Of a stretch of DNA of 36,591 nucleotides, positions 24,487-32,984 are shown piece after piece. Location of the stretch: positions 1 to 36,591 of the forward strand of contig NZ_FMXK01000025.1 in NCBI RefSeq assembly GCF_900103635.1. Reading direction: 5' to 3'. The translations under genes were made by a program, and so were the position numbers. Position 1 is the stretch's first letter; every line of letters begins with the position of its first letter. Below the pieces are notes generated by a model that was given only the letters and a program-made list of their open reading frames with translations, was not told where the DNA came from and did no database searches. Origin of the DNA: Butyrivibrio sp. INlla18 (lineage in GTDB: Bacteria; Bacillota; Clostridia; Lachnospirales; Lachnospiraceae).

Positions 24487-25260
24487 ATGATCAAGTTTGA
24501 AGACGTAGGAAAAAAATATCCTAATGGTTTTGAAGGCCTTAAGCATGTGAATTTAACAATCGAGCAAGGCGAATTTGTAGCAATTATTGGTTTGTCTGGT
24601 GCTGGTAAATCCACACTGATCCGTACCATCAACAGGATGCATGATGTAACAAGTGGTAAACTCACCGTGGATGGTGTTGATGTTATGAGCTTGTCTGGCA
24701 AGCAGCTTAGAAGATTCAGAAGAAAAATTGGTATGATCTTCCAGTCATTTAACTTGATCACTAGAACCACTGTAATAAAGAATGTTTTAACAGCATTTGT
24801 TCCAGATATGCCTTGGTTTAGATCAACATTCGGAATCTACACCAAAGAAGAGAAGCTCAAGGCTTTAGAGTGCCTTGATAAAGTAGGTATTCTTGATAAG
24901 GCTTTCGTAAGAGCTGACCAGCTTTCTGGTGGACAGCAGCAGAGAGTAGCTCTTGCTAGAACACTTGCACAGAATCCACAGATCATCCTTGCTGATGAGC
25001 CTGTTGCAGCTCTTGACCCTGTAACAGCCAAGCAGGTTATGGATGACTTTAAGAGAATCAACGAGGATATGAACATTTCAGTCCTTATCAATATTCACCA
25101 CGTAGACCTTGCTCTTAACTATGCTACAAGAGTAATCGGTATCCGCGAAGGTGAGATCGTATATGATGGCCCAGCTTCTGAGGCTACTCAGGAAGTACTT
25201 GATAGAATCTACAACGGAAGAGTAGACAAAGAAGGTAACGTCCAGGAAGAAGTGGGGTGA
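24487..25260 (+). CDS. phnC: PhnC-type ABC transporter ATPase
   Basis: The 257-residue ATPase has Walker A GLSGAGKS (35-42), a Q loop (IFQSFNLITR), the ABC signature LSGGQQQR, Walker B IILADEPVAALDP and the H-loop His in NIHHVDLAL. These match PhnC, which powers uptake through the PhnE permeases. A CAGGAGAA site precedes the ATG. Its TGA overlaps a GTG that may start the first permease, giving tight coupling. Confidence 0.93.
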   Translation: MIKFEDVGKKYPNGFEGLKHVNLTIEQGEFVAIIGLSGAGKSTLIRTINRMHDVTSGKLTVDGVDVMSLSGKQLRRFRRKIGMIFQSFNLITRTTVIKNVLTAFVPDMPWFRSTFGIYTKEEKLKALECLDKVGILDKAFVRADQLSGGQQQRVALARTLAQNPQIILADEPVAALDPVTAKQVMDDFKRINEDMNISVLINIHHVDLALNYATRVIGIREGEIVYDGPASEATQEVLDRIYNGRVDKEGNVQEEVG

Positions 25261-26087
25261 TCACGTTGAGTATTTACGATAAGATTTTTAAGCCTAGAGT
25301 ATATACGCTTCCTAATGGAAAGTCTGTAGCCAAGAAGGCTTCAAGAGCACCTATCTACGTGATCCTGATCCTTGCTATGTGCTGGCTTTCTGTTAAAATC
25401 ACAGGCTTTGATATGAAAGTTTTGACAAAGCGTATCGGACAGTTCTTCGTAATCCTCGGAGAGATGTTCCCACCTAACGCTTCATACATGGGTTCAGTAT
25501 GGAATCCTCTTTTTGACACCATCAAGATGTCACTTATTGGTTCAGTACTTGGCGCTTTATTATCAGTGCCTTTTGCAATGCTTGCCAGCACAAACGTGTG
25601 CCCTAGCAAGATCATTGTTTCAATCATAAGAGTTATGTTCAGTTTGATCAGAACTCTTCCTACAATTGTCATTGCCCTTGTTGCAACACTTATCTTTGGC
25701 CTTGGAACATTGGCAGGTACAGTTGCTATAGCAGTTTTCTCTTTTGGCTACATTGGAAAGCTTACTTATGAAGAAATAGAGACAGTAGATATGGGCGCTT
25801 TCGAAGCTATGGAAGCTATGGGTGCTACTAAGACAAGAGCCTTTATCTCTGCTATTATTCCTCAGGTACTTCCATTCTTCCTTTCAAACTGTCTCTTTAA
25901 CTTTGAAGGAAATGTTCGTTACGCTGCGGTTCTTGGTTATGTAGGCGCAGGTGGAATTGGTCTTATTCTTAATGAAAAAATAAGCTGGCGTGAGTATCCA
26001 AACGTTGGAATGATCCTAGTAGCTCTTTTCGTTACTGTATTCATTATCGAGTCAGTCAGCCGCTATTTACGTAAGAAGTTAGTGTAA
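25257..26087 (+). CDS. phnE: PhnE-type ABC permease, first copy
   Basis: The 276-residue permease has an N-terminal helix (about 30-50) and the BPD_transp_1 core (SLIGSVLGALLSVPFAML, IRTLPTIVIALVATLIFG). The coupling EAA-like loop reads EAMEAMGATKTRAFISAIIPQ, and GYVGAGGIG is the PhnE signature. Two starts compete: GTG 25257 overlapping the phnC stop, with AGGAAG 7 bases upstream, or TTG 25266 preceded by GGGGTGATCA, which extends the match to the 16S rRNA 3' end. The shorter form would lack three residues. It pairs with the second PhnE to form the channel. Confidence 0.92.
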   Translation: MITLSIYDKIFKPRVYTLPNGKSVAKKASRAPIYVILILAMCWLSVKITGFDMKVLTKRIGQFFVILGEMFPPNASYMGSVWNPLFDTIKMSLIGSVLGALLSVPFAMLASTNVCPSKIIVSIIRVMFSLIRTLPTIVIALVATLIFGLGTLAGTVAIAVFSFGYIGKLTYEEIETVDMGAFEAMEAMGATKTRAFISAIIPQVLPFFLSNCLFNFEGNVRYAAVLGYVGAGGIGLILNEKISWREYPNVGMILVALFVTVFIIESVSRYLRKKLV

Positions 26088-26101
26088 GAGTGGAGGAAGA
26101 T

Positions 26102-26914
26102 ATGAATCAGAGAATAGAAGAAGCTTATGCAAAAAGACCTAAGAACTGGGTCTACAACTTAACAATAGCAGTTATCGTAGCAATACTTATGATCTGGAGT
26201 GCTAGTGCTATTGAGACTAGCGGCTCAACAACCGATGGTGGACAGATTGCACTTAATGTACTTTCTGGTATCTTCCATCCTGATCTTGAGTTCTTGCTTG
26301 ATTTTAAGACAACTTCAGGTGTTCCTTACTTGATGCTTGAAACAATGTGTATCGCATTTCTTGGTACTATCGTAGGTGCGATCATTTCAATCCCACTTGC
26401 ATTTATCTCAGCATCAAACCTTACTCCAAAGCCAATCGCTTTTGTAGGAAGAATGCTGATCATGGCAGTTAGAACCATCCCTGCATTTGTATATGGTCTT
26501 ATGTTCATAAGAGTTACAGGACCTGGAGCTTTTGCTGGTCTCCTTACAATGGGTGTTTGCTCAATCGGTATGATCAGTAAGATGTACATTGAGGCTATAG
26601 AGGATCTTGATACACACGTTATCGAGTCTCTTGATGCCGCTGGATGTAACACATGGCAGAAGATCCGCTATGGAATCCTTCCACAGCTTATGCCAAACTT
26701 TGCATCTACTGCGATCTACAGGTTTGATATCAACTTAAGAGATGCTACAATCCTTGGTATGGTTGGAGCCGGCGGTTTTGGTGCACCACTTATCTTTGCT
26801 ATGAATTCCTACAGATGGAACGAAGCAGGTGCCCTCCTTACAGGACTTATCGTACTCATTCTTATCATCGAGTACATTTCAACCAGGATCAGAGTAAAAC
26901 TTACAAGAGGTTAA
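26102..26914 (+). CDS. phnE: PhnE-type ABC permease, second copy
   Basis: The 270-residue permease resembles the first copy in order: N-terminal helix (about 17-35), membrane core (IAFLGTIVGAIISIPLAF, VRTIPAFVYGLMFIRV), coupling loop ESLDAAGCNTWQKIRYGILPQ and GMVGAGGFG. Two PhnE genes in a row suggest a heterodimeric channel. ATG 26102 follows GGAGGA by about 5 bases; the in-frame GTG at 26090 lies within the ribosome-site region. The gene is 14 bases after the first permease and four bases before the nucleotidase gene. Confidence 0.92.
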   Translation: MNQRIEEAYAKRPKNWVYNLTIAVIVAILMIWSASAIETSGSTTDGGQIALNVLSGIFHPDLEFLLDFKTTSGVPYLMLETMCIAFLGTIVGAIISIPLAFISASNLTPKPIAFVGRMLIMAVRTIPAFVYGLMFIRVTGPGAFAGLLTMGVCSIGMISKMYIEAIEDLDTHVIESLDAAGCNTWQKIRYGILPQLMPNFASTAIYRFDINLRDATILGMVGAGGFGAPLIFAMNSYRWNEAGALLTGLIVLILIIEYISTRIRVKLTRG

Positions 26915-26918
26915 ATAT

Positions 26919-28451
26919 ATGCGCATTGTCTATACATCAGATACACATGGACATGTATTTCCTTTAAACTATGCAAAAAATTGCCCCGAGAATGCGGGGC
27001 TTTTTTGTATAGCTTCTCAAATTGAAAAAGATGGAAATACATTAGTAATGGACGGTGGTGACAGCCTTCAGGGCACACCGCTTATTTCATATTACATAGA
27101 ACACAAAGATGAGTTTGAACTTAACCCTATTGCAGAAGGTTTTAATGCAATGGGGCTTGATTATTACACTCTTGGTAATCATGATTTTAACTTTGGATAT
27201 GATGTGATCCTTGATTATGTTTCCAGTATGAAGGCGCAGCTCATCTGTGCAAACGTAGAGGATTTAAGAGGAGCCCTTGGTATCAAGAAAAGCGTGATCC
27301 ACACCTTGGAAGATGGAACAAGAGTTGGAATCACAGGCGCTGTTACAGGATATGTTAATGTTTGGGAGCAAAAAGAGCATCTCACAGAGCTTAAGGTAAC
27401 TGACCCTGTTGAAGCACTTGAAGAGCAGCTGTCTGAGCTTAAAGGAAAGTGCGACATCACAGTCTGCATCTATCACGGAGGTTTTGAAGAGGACCTTGCT
27501 ACAGGCAAGAAACTATCTGATACAACAGAGAATCAGGCCTGCGAGATAGCAAGAAAGCTTGATTTCGATATTCTTTTAACTGGTCATCAGCATATGTCAG
27601 TTGAAGGCGTAGAGATAGCTGGAAGCTATGGGGTTCAGCCACCAGACAAGGCTAGCGTATATTGCGACCTTCAGGTTAAAAGAGCTTCTGACAAGTGGGA
27701 TATCACATCAAGGCTTGTCAAGGTTGAGGCTCCAGATGAGAGATATCAGAAGTTTGAAAGCTCTTTTGCCAAGATGGAAGAGCTCACAGGCAGAGTGGAA
27801 AAGTGGCTTGATGAGCCAATTGGAAGCTTAGAAAAAGAAATTGAACCAGAAGGAAAGCTTGAAGCTGCCCTCTACGGAAGTAAGGTTGCTTCTATATTTA
27901 ATCAGGTTCAGCTTGATTACACAGGAGCGGATTTCTCATGTACAAGCCTTGCCAATGACCCACTTGGTCTTAAGAAGGACATCTCCGTTCGCGACGTACT
28001 TGGAATCTACCAGTTTGCCAATACTGTAGAAGTAAAGAAGGTTACAAAGGAAGTTATCAAGAAGGCTTTAGAGAGATGCGCAGAGTACTTTGAGATCGAT
28101 AAAGAGTCAGGAAAGATCTGCATTTCAAATGTCTTTTTACAGCCAAAGGTTGAGCATTATAACTACGACTTCTATGCAGGACTTGAGTATGAGTTTGATA
28201 TCACAAAGCCAGTAGGAGAGAGGGTTACTAAGCTTACTCTTCTTGGCGGCGGCGAGTTATCTGATGACAAGACCTATACTCTTGTAACTAGCAACTATAG
28301 AGCAACTGGTACTGGCGGTTATGAATGTATCGGAAATTGTGAGACAGTTGGAAGCTATTCTGATGAGATGCCAGACCTTCTGATCAGGTTCTTAAGGGAC
28401 CACAGCCCAGTTGGAGAGATAGTTAATAGCAAGTTGACAGTTAAGGACTGA
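26919..28451 (+). CDS. 5'-nucleotidase/cyclic phosphodiesterase-family metallophosphatase without signal peptide
   Basis: The 510-residue protein has a calcineurin-like domain (about 1-280) with metal motifs SDTHGH (D8, H10), MDGGDSLQG, LGNHDFNFGYD and LTGHQH, and a 5_nucleotid_C domain (about 320-490; YRATGTGGYE). UshA and YfkN relatives are exported and take phosphate from nucleotides. This one begins directly with the first metal motif, so it should act in the cytoplasm. As the last gene of the Phn importer operon it may process an imported phosphoester, such as a nucleotide; this is inference. AAGAGG precedes the ATG. A terminator-like hairpin lies inside codons 19-30. Confidence 0.88.
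   Translation: MRIVYTSDTHGHVFPLNYAKNCPENAGLFCIASQIEKDGNTLVMDGGDSLQGTPLISYYIEHKDEFELNPIAEGFNAMGLDYYTLGNHDFNFGYDVILDYVSSMKAQLICANVEDLRGALGIKKSVIHTLEDGTRVGITGAVTGYVNVWEQKEHLTELKVTDPVEALEEQLSELKGKCDITVCIYHGGFEEDLATGKKLSDTTENQACEIARKLDFDILLTGHQHMSVEGVEIAGSYGVQPPDKASVYCDLQVKRASDKWDITSRLVKVEAPDERYQKFESSFAKMEELTGRVEKWLDEPIGSLEKEIEPEGKLEAALYGSKVASIFNQVQLDYTGADFSCTSLANDPLGLKKDISVRDVLGIYQFANTVEVKKVTKEVIKKALERCAEYFEIDKESGKICISNVFLQPKVEHYNYDFYAGLEYEFDITKPVGERVTKLTLLGGGELSDDKTYTLVTSNYRATGTGGYECIGNCETVGSYSDEMPDLLIRFLRDHSPVGEIVNSKLTVKD
26975..27006 (+). terminator. Terminator-like hairpin inside the nucleotidase coding region
   Basis: AAAAAATT is followed by GCCCCG (26983-26988), a 6-base loop, CGGGGC (26995-27000) and TTTTTT. 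This is the full signature of an intrinsic terminator and covers roughly codons 19-30 of the gene starting at 26919. Active translation would open it; poor translation would end the transcript here. Confidence 0.65.
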
Positions 28452-28462
28452 AAAGGCATACT
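28434..28462 (+). promoter_or_regulatory. Promoter for the map-like gene, overlapping the nucleotidase 3' end
   Basis: Perfect TTGACA (28434-28439), 17-base spacer, CATACT (28457-28462). Start near 28469, about 32 bases before ATG 28501. Confidence 0.55.
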
Positions 28463-28500
28463 ATATTTGTGAAAATATCGAAATTATGAGAAGGAATGCA

Positions 28501-29376
28501 ATGTATAAGAGACTAGAACGCAATGACCTATGCTGGTGCGGCAGTGGAAAAAAGTACAAAAGCTGCCATGCTGCCTTCGATGACAAACTTATCCAGTTTG
28601 AGCATCAGGGTATGATCATTCCCAGCAGAGATCTTTTTAAAACTGAAAAAGATATAGAAGGAATCAAGAAGAGTGCGGTTATCAACATGGCTGTGCTTGA
28701 TGAGATCGGTGAGAAGATCCATGCAGGCATGAGCACTCAGGAAATAGATGACATTGTTTACAACACTACTACCAAGATGGGCGGAATTCCTGCAGATCTT
28801 AACTACGAAGGATTCCCAAAGAGTGTTTGCACATCTATAAATGAAGAAGTATGTCACGGTATTCCATCTGAGGATATCATTCTTCAGGATGGAGATATCA
28901 TAAATGTAGATTGTTCTACTATTCTTGATGGTTATTTTTCTGATTCATCACGAATGTTCTGTATCGGAGATGTTTCTCCAGAAAAGAAGAGACTTGTTGA
29001 TGTAACTAAAGAGTGCCTTGAAGAGGGACTTAAGGCTGTTAAGCCATGGACTCCTATTGGAGATATGGGTAATGCGGTTCATCAGCATGCGCTCAAGAAT
29101 GGTTACACAGTTGTTAGAGAGATTGGCGGTCATGGATGTGGTAATGCTTTCCATGAGGAGCCATTTGTAAGCTTTGTAAGTAAGCCAGGAACAGGAATGC
29201 TCATGGTTCCAGGTATGGTATTTACTATAGAGCCTATGGTCAATATGGGCACAAACGAGATCTTTATTGATGAAGAGAATGATTGGACAGTATATACCGC
29301 AGACTTAAAGCCTTCAGCGCAGTGGGAAGTTGAGCTCCTTGTAACTGAGACAGGCTATGAGCTTTTGTGTTGGTAA
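28501..29376 (+). CDS. map: Methionine aminopeptidase with N-terminal SEC-C zinc motif
   Basis: The 291-residue enzyme has an N-terminal SEC-C knuckle (C11, C13, C22, H23 in CWCGSGKKYKSCH) followed by a type I methionine aminopeptidase domain (about 48-288). The metal ligands D137, D148, H211, E244 and E276 and the substrate-binding H119 are all visible. It removes N-terminal Met from new proteins; the zinc motif, found in SecA and some MetAP forms, may help it dock on the ribosome. ATG 28501 follows AAGGA; ATG 28486 would include that site. metG follows after 25 bases, so two Met-handling enzymes are neighbours. Confidence 0.93.
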   Translation: MYKRLERNDLCWCGSGKKYKSCHAAFDDKLIQFEHQGMIIPSRDLFKTEKDIEGIKKSAVINMAVLDEIGEKIHAGMSTQEIDDIVYNTTTKMGGIPADLNYEGFPKSVCTSINEEVCHGIPSEDIILQDGDIINVDCSTILDGYFSDSSRMFCIGDVSPEKKRLVDVTKECLEEGLKAVKPWTPIGDMGNAVHQHALKNGYTVVREIGGHGCGNAFHEEPFVSFVSKPGTGMLMVPGMVFTIEPMVNMGTNEIFIDEENDWTVYTADLKPSAQWEVELLVTETGYELLCW

Positions 29377-29401
29377 ATAATATAAGAAGGGAACATAGAT
29401 A

Positions 29402-31438
29402 ATGCAGAATAAGGGAAAATATTACATCACTACTGCAATTGCATATACATCTGGTAAGCCACATATCGGTAACAGCTACGAGATCGTACTTGCAGATGCA
29501 ATAGCAAGATATAAGAGAAAAGACGGATTTGACGTACATTTCCAGACGGGTTCAGATGAGCACGGACAGAAGATCGAGACACGTGCGATCGAAGCTGGTT
29601 GCAGTTCACCAAAGGAATTCGTAGATCAGGTTTCAGATACTATCAAGGGACTTTGGAACTTGATGGATACTTCATATGATAAGTTCATCCGTACAACAGA
29701 TGAGGATCATGTTAAGCAGGTTCAGAAGATCTTCAAGAAGTTCTATGATCAGGGCGACATTTATAAGGGATCATACAAGGGTATGTACTGTACAGAGTGT
29801 GAGGCTTTCTATACAGAGTCTCAGCTTGTTGATGGCAAGTGTCCTGAGTGTGGCGGCCCAGTTCATCCAGCAGAAGAGGAAGCCTATTTCTTCAAGATGA
29901 GCAAGTACGCTGACAGACTTATCGAGCATATCAACACACATCCTGATTTCATTCAGCCTGTATCCAGAAAGAATGAGATGATGAACAACTTCCTTCTTCC
30001 TGGTCTTCAGGATCTTTGTGTATCAAGAACATCATTCAAGTGGGGAATCCCAGTTGATTTCGATGACAAGCATGTAGTTTATGTATGGCTTGATGCTCTT
30101 ACAAACTATATCACTGGAATCGGCTATGATGCAGATGGCAACAGCTCTGAGGAGTACAAGAAGTGGTGGCCAGCTGATCTTCACCTTATTGGAAAAGATA
30201 TCATTCGTTTCCATACTATTTATTGGCCAATCTTCCTCTTTGCTCTTGGCGAGCCTCTTCCAAAGCAGGTATTTGGACATCCATGGCTCTTACAGGGCGG
30301 CGAGAAGATGAGTAAGTCAAAGGGAAATGTTATCTATGCTGATGACCTTGTAAGTCTCTTTGGCGTTGATCCTGTTAGATATTTCGTTCTTCATGAGATG
30401 CCTTTCGAAAATGATGGTGTCATCACATGGGAGCTTTTAGTTGAGAGATTCAACTCAGATCTTGCTAACACACTTGGTAACCTTGTAAATCGTACTATCG
30501 CTATGAGCAACAAGTACCTTGGCGGCGTTGTAGCAGATAAGGGTGTTGCTGAGGATGTAGATGCAGATCTTAAGGCAGTTGTAACTGGCTGCTACGAGAA
30601 GGTAGAAGCCAAGATGAATGAGCTCAGAGTTGCTGATGCTCTTACAGAGATCTTCTCACTCTTTAAGAGATGCAACAAATATATCGATGAGACAGAGCCT
30701 TGGGTACTCGGCAAGGATGAGAGCAAGAAAGACAGACTTTCAACAGTTCTTTATAACCTTGTAGAAGCAATCTCAATCGGCGCTTCACTTCTTGAGCCAT
30801 TTATGCCAGAGACAGCTCAGAAGATCAAGGAGCAGCTTTCTACACCAGATAGAGATTTCGATACATTAGGTCAGTTTGGTCTTTGCCCAAATGGCACTAA
30901 GGTTTCAGAGAGCCCAGAGATGCTCTTTGCTAGAAAAGACCTCAAGGAAGTCCTTGAGAAGTCAGCTGAGATAGTTAAGAAGCAGAAGGCTGAGTTCGAA
31001 GAGTCACAGAAAAAAGCAGCTGAGAATCTTGCAAAGGCAGGCCTTGCACCAGCTCCAGTCAAGAAGGAAGAGTCAGGAGAAGAGAAGGCTCCTATCGACA
31101 TTCCTGCAAAGGACGAGATCACATATGATCAGTTCGGAGCTATGCAGTTCCAGGTTGGTGAGATCATTAAGTGCGAAGCAGTTAAGAATTCCAAGAAGCT
31201 CCTTTGCTCACAGGTTAAGATCGGAAGCCAGGTCAAGCAGATCGTTTCTGGAATCAGAAAGTACTATTCACCTGAAGAGATGGTGGGCAAGAAGGTAATG
31301 GTGCTTGTAAATCTTAAGCCAGCTAAGCTTGCAGGCGTAATGTCTGAGGGAATGCTTCTTTGTGCTGAGGATGCTGAAGGTAATCTTGCACTTATGACTC
31401 CTGAAAAGGATATGCCTGCAGGAGCAGAAATTTGTTAA
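29402..31438 (+). CDS. metG: Methionyl-tRNA synthetase with C-terminal tRNA-binding domain
   Basis: The 678-residue enzyme has the class I motifs HIGN (21-24) and KMSKS (302-306), a four-Cys zinc knuckle (C130, C133, C147, C150), an anticodon-binding helical domain (about 360-530), a charged Lys/Glu/Ala linker (about 530-570), and a Trbp111/EMAPII-like domain (about 575-678; MQFQVGEIIKCEAVKNSKKL, VSGIRKYY). It charges tRNA-Met with methionine. Length matches MetRS enzymes that carry the C-terminal dimerisation and tRNA-binding domain. AAGGGAA lies before the ATG. Confidence 0.97.
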   Translation: MQNKGKYYITTAIAYTSGKPHIGNSYEIVLADAIARYKRKDGFDVHFQTGSDEHGQKIETRAIEAGCSSPKEFVDQVSDTIKGLWNLMDTSYDKFIRTTDEDHVKQVQKIFKKFYDQGDIYKGSYKGMYCTECEAFYTESQLVDGKCPECGGPVHPAEEEAYFFKMSKYADRLIEHINTHPDFIQPVSRKNEMMNNFLLPGLQDLCVSRTSFKWGIPVDFDDKHVVYVWLDALTNYITGIGYDADGNSSEEYKKWWPADLHLIGKDIIRFHTIYWPIFLFALGEPLPKQVFGHPWLLQGGEKMSKSKGNVIYADDLVSLFGVDPVRYFVLHEMPFENDGVITWELLVERFNSDLANTLGNLVNRTIAMSNKYLGGVVADKGVAEDVDADLKAVVTGCYEKVEAKMNELRVADALTEIFSLFKRCNKYIDETEPWVLGKDESKKDRLSTVLYNLVEAISIGASLLEPFMPETAQKIKEQLSTPDRDFDTLGQFGLCPNGTKVSESPEMLFARKDLKEVLEKSAEIVKKQKAEFEESQKKAAENLAKAGLAPAPVKKEESGEEKAPIDIPAKDEITYDQFGAMQFQVGEIIKCEAVKNSKKLLCSQVKIGSQVKQIVSGIRKYYSPEEMVGKKVMVLVNLKPAKLAGVMSEGMLLCAEDAEGNLALMTPEKDMPAGAEIC

Positions 31439-31480
31439 TCCTATAATACTTCGGATATTGCACAGTTTATGTACGATTCG

Positions 31481-31489
31481 TGGTATTAT
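31481..31489 (+). promoter_or_regulatory. Extended -10 promoter of the hydrolase gene
   Basis: TGG followed by TATTAT. A TTGCAC at 31458-31463 is spaced 20 bases, too far for a strong -35. Start near 31496, 30 bases before ATG 31526. Confidence 0.4.
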
Positions 31490-31525
31490 TAATATAACAA
31501 TATAATGTATGGGAGGGATTTCCGA

Positions 31526-32479
31526 ATGGTACGCAAAGAGGAACTGACTTACAAATCACGTGACAGACAGACCATGCTTCATGCAATAAAATGGATTCCT
31601 GATGGACAGCCTGTAGCAATCTTACAGATTATCCACGGCATGCAGGAGTACATTGATCGCTATGATGAGTTTGCCCGTTTTATGGCAGAAAAGGGCATTC
31701 TTGTTATGGGTAATGATCATCTGGGTCATGGCGGCTCTGTAACTGAAGGAAAAGGTACCTATGGCTATTTCTGTAAGAATGATCCAGCTACAGTATTAGT
31801 TCGAGATGCGCACAGACTCAAGAAAATGACACAGGAAGAATATCCAGGTGTTCCTGTATTTATTCTTGGTCACAGTTTTGGCTCATTTGTTGCTAGAGAG
31901 TATATCACTCGCTATGGAACAGGTATTAATGGTGCAATTATTCAGGGCACAGCTTTTATGCCTCTTGGCACTGTTAAATCATTAGGAAGATTTGTTTCTT
32001 TCATGCAGGTCATCATGGGAGAAAAGTACCGTTCAGAAATGATCAATAATATGGCGTTCAAGGGATATCTCAAGAAGATTCCTAATGCCAGAACAAAGTT
32101 TGATTGGCTTTCACATAACGAGGAAAGCGTAGACAGATATATTGCAGATCCTAGAGACAACTTTATCTTTACTCTGAATGGCTTCAAGACAATGGCTGAG
32201 CTTTTAAAGAGAGTTGGGGATACTGACAAGATGGAAGATATTCCAAAGAATCTTCCAATACTTATCACAGGTGGAAATGAGGACCCTGTAGGCGATTACG
32301 GTGAGGCCCTTACTAAACTCCATGACATTTACAAAAATCAGCTTGGTATCACCAATGTTGAACTTAAGATCTACGATGGAATGCGCCATGAACTTCAGCA
32401 GGAGATCGGTAGAGAAAAAGTATTTGAAGACCAGTACGCTTGGATAAAGAAGATATTGGATGGCAGAAATGCAAATTGA
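31526..32479 (+). CDS. Alpha/beta hydrolase, lysophospholipase/monoacylglycerol lipase-like
   Basis: The 317-residue hydrolase belongs to the Hydrolase_4 group. The oxyanion HG pair is in IIHGMQEY (37-38), NDHLGHGGS marks the lid-side loop, the nucleophile is S117 in GHSFGS, and the acid and base are D253 (GGNEDPVG) and H288 (GMRHEL). Such enzymes split monoacylglycerols or lysophospholipids; the substrate is not settled by sequence. No signal peptide is seen, so it is cytoplasmic. ATG 31526 is preceded by GGGAGG; the ATG at 31505 lies upstream of that site. Its end overlaps the GNAT gene by 20 bases. Confidence 0.85.
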   Translation: MVRKEELTYKSRDRQTMLHAIKWIPDGQPVAILQIIHGMQEYIDRYDEFARFMAEKGILVMGNDHLGHGGSVTEGKGTYGYFCKNDPATVLVRDAHRLKKMTQEEYPGVPVFILGHSFGSFVAREYITRYGTGINGAIIQGTAFMPLGTVKSLGRFVSFMQVIMGEKYRSEMINNMAFKGYLKKIPNARTKFDWLSHNEESVDRYIADPRDNFIFTLNGFKTMAELLKRVGDTDKMEDIPKNLPILITGGNEDPVGDYGEALTKLHDIYKNQLGITNVELKIYDGMRHELQQEIGREKVFEDQYAWIKKILDGRNAN

Positions 32480-32960
32480 TAAATCCAAAATAATGGTCAG
32501 ATGTGCATACAGCTCTGATTGGGATGGTGCCATTAAACTCGCATGGGATACCTTTGTGAGGTATAATGCGCCTGATTACTCTCAGGAAGGCATTGAGAAT
32601 TTCAGAAAATTCGTCAATGATGATATGCTCCGAAAGATGTTTTTGGCTGGACACTATCAATTGTTCGTGGCGGTCTTTGAGGGAAAGTACCTGGGGATGC
32701 TCTCTCTTAGAGAAAAGAAACATATTTCACTGTTATTTGTAGATGGCGACTGTCACGGAAATGGGATAGGCAAAGCGCTGATAAGATTTGTATCTAAATA
32801 TGTACTCGAAGAGGAGGGCATTGACAAGATGACTGTCAATGCTTCTCCTTATGCTTTAGAGTTCTATCACAAGATGGGCTTCAAAGATTTACGAGAAGAA
32901 ATGGAAGCAGACGGTATCATTTTTACTCCGATGGAACTGAGTCTGGTCAAAAAAAGTTAG
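32460..32960 (+). CDS. GNAT-family N-acetyltransferase
   Basis: The 166-residue protein has a GNAT core: acetyl-CoA-binding loop CHGNGIGKALIRFV (the Q/RxxGxG/A motif) and the C-terminal motif VNASPYALEFYHKMGF. GNAT enzymes move acetyl from acetyl-CoA to amines; the acceptor is unknown. ATG 32460 overlaps the hydrolase end by 20 bases, suggesting coupling; an ATG at 32469 is also possible. The gene lies 24 bases before the YesL-family gene. Confidence 0.85.
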   Translation: MAEMQIDKSKIMVRCAYSSDWDGAIKLAWDTFVRYNAPDYSQEGIENFRKFVNDDMLRKMFLAGHYQLFVAVFEGKYLGMLSLREKKHISLLFVDGDCHGNGIGKALIRFVSKYVLEEEGIDKMTVNASPYALEFYHKMGFKDLREEMEADGIIFTPMELSLVKKS

Positions 32961-32984
32961 AAGGAACAGGTATAGAAAAAAGAA

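Noticed and set aside
26995..27010. TTTTTTG as a programmed frameshift site in the nucleotidase gene
   Set aside because: The zero frame stays open with family-like sequence on both sides and no alternative frame continues usefully.
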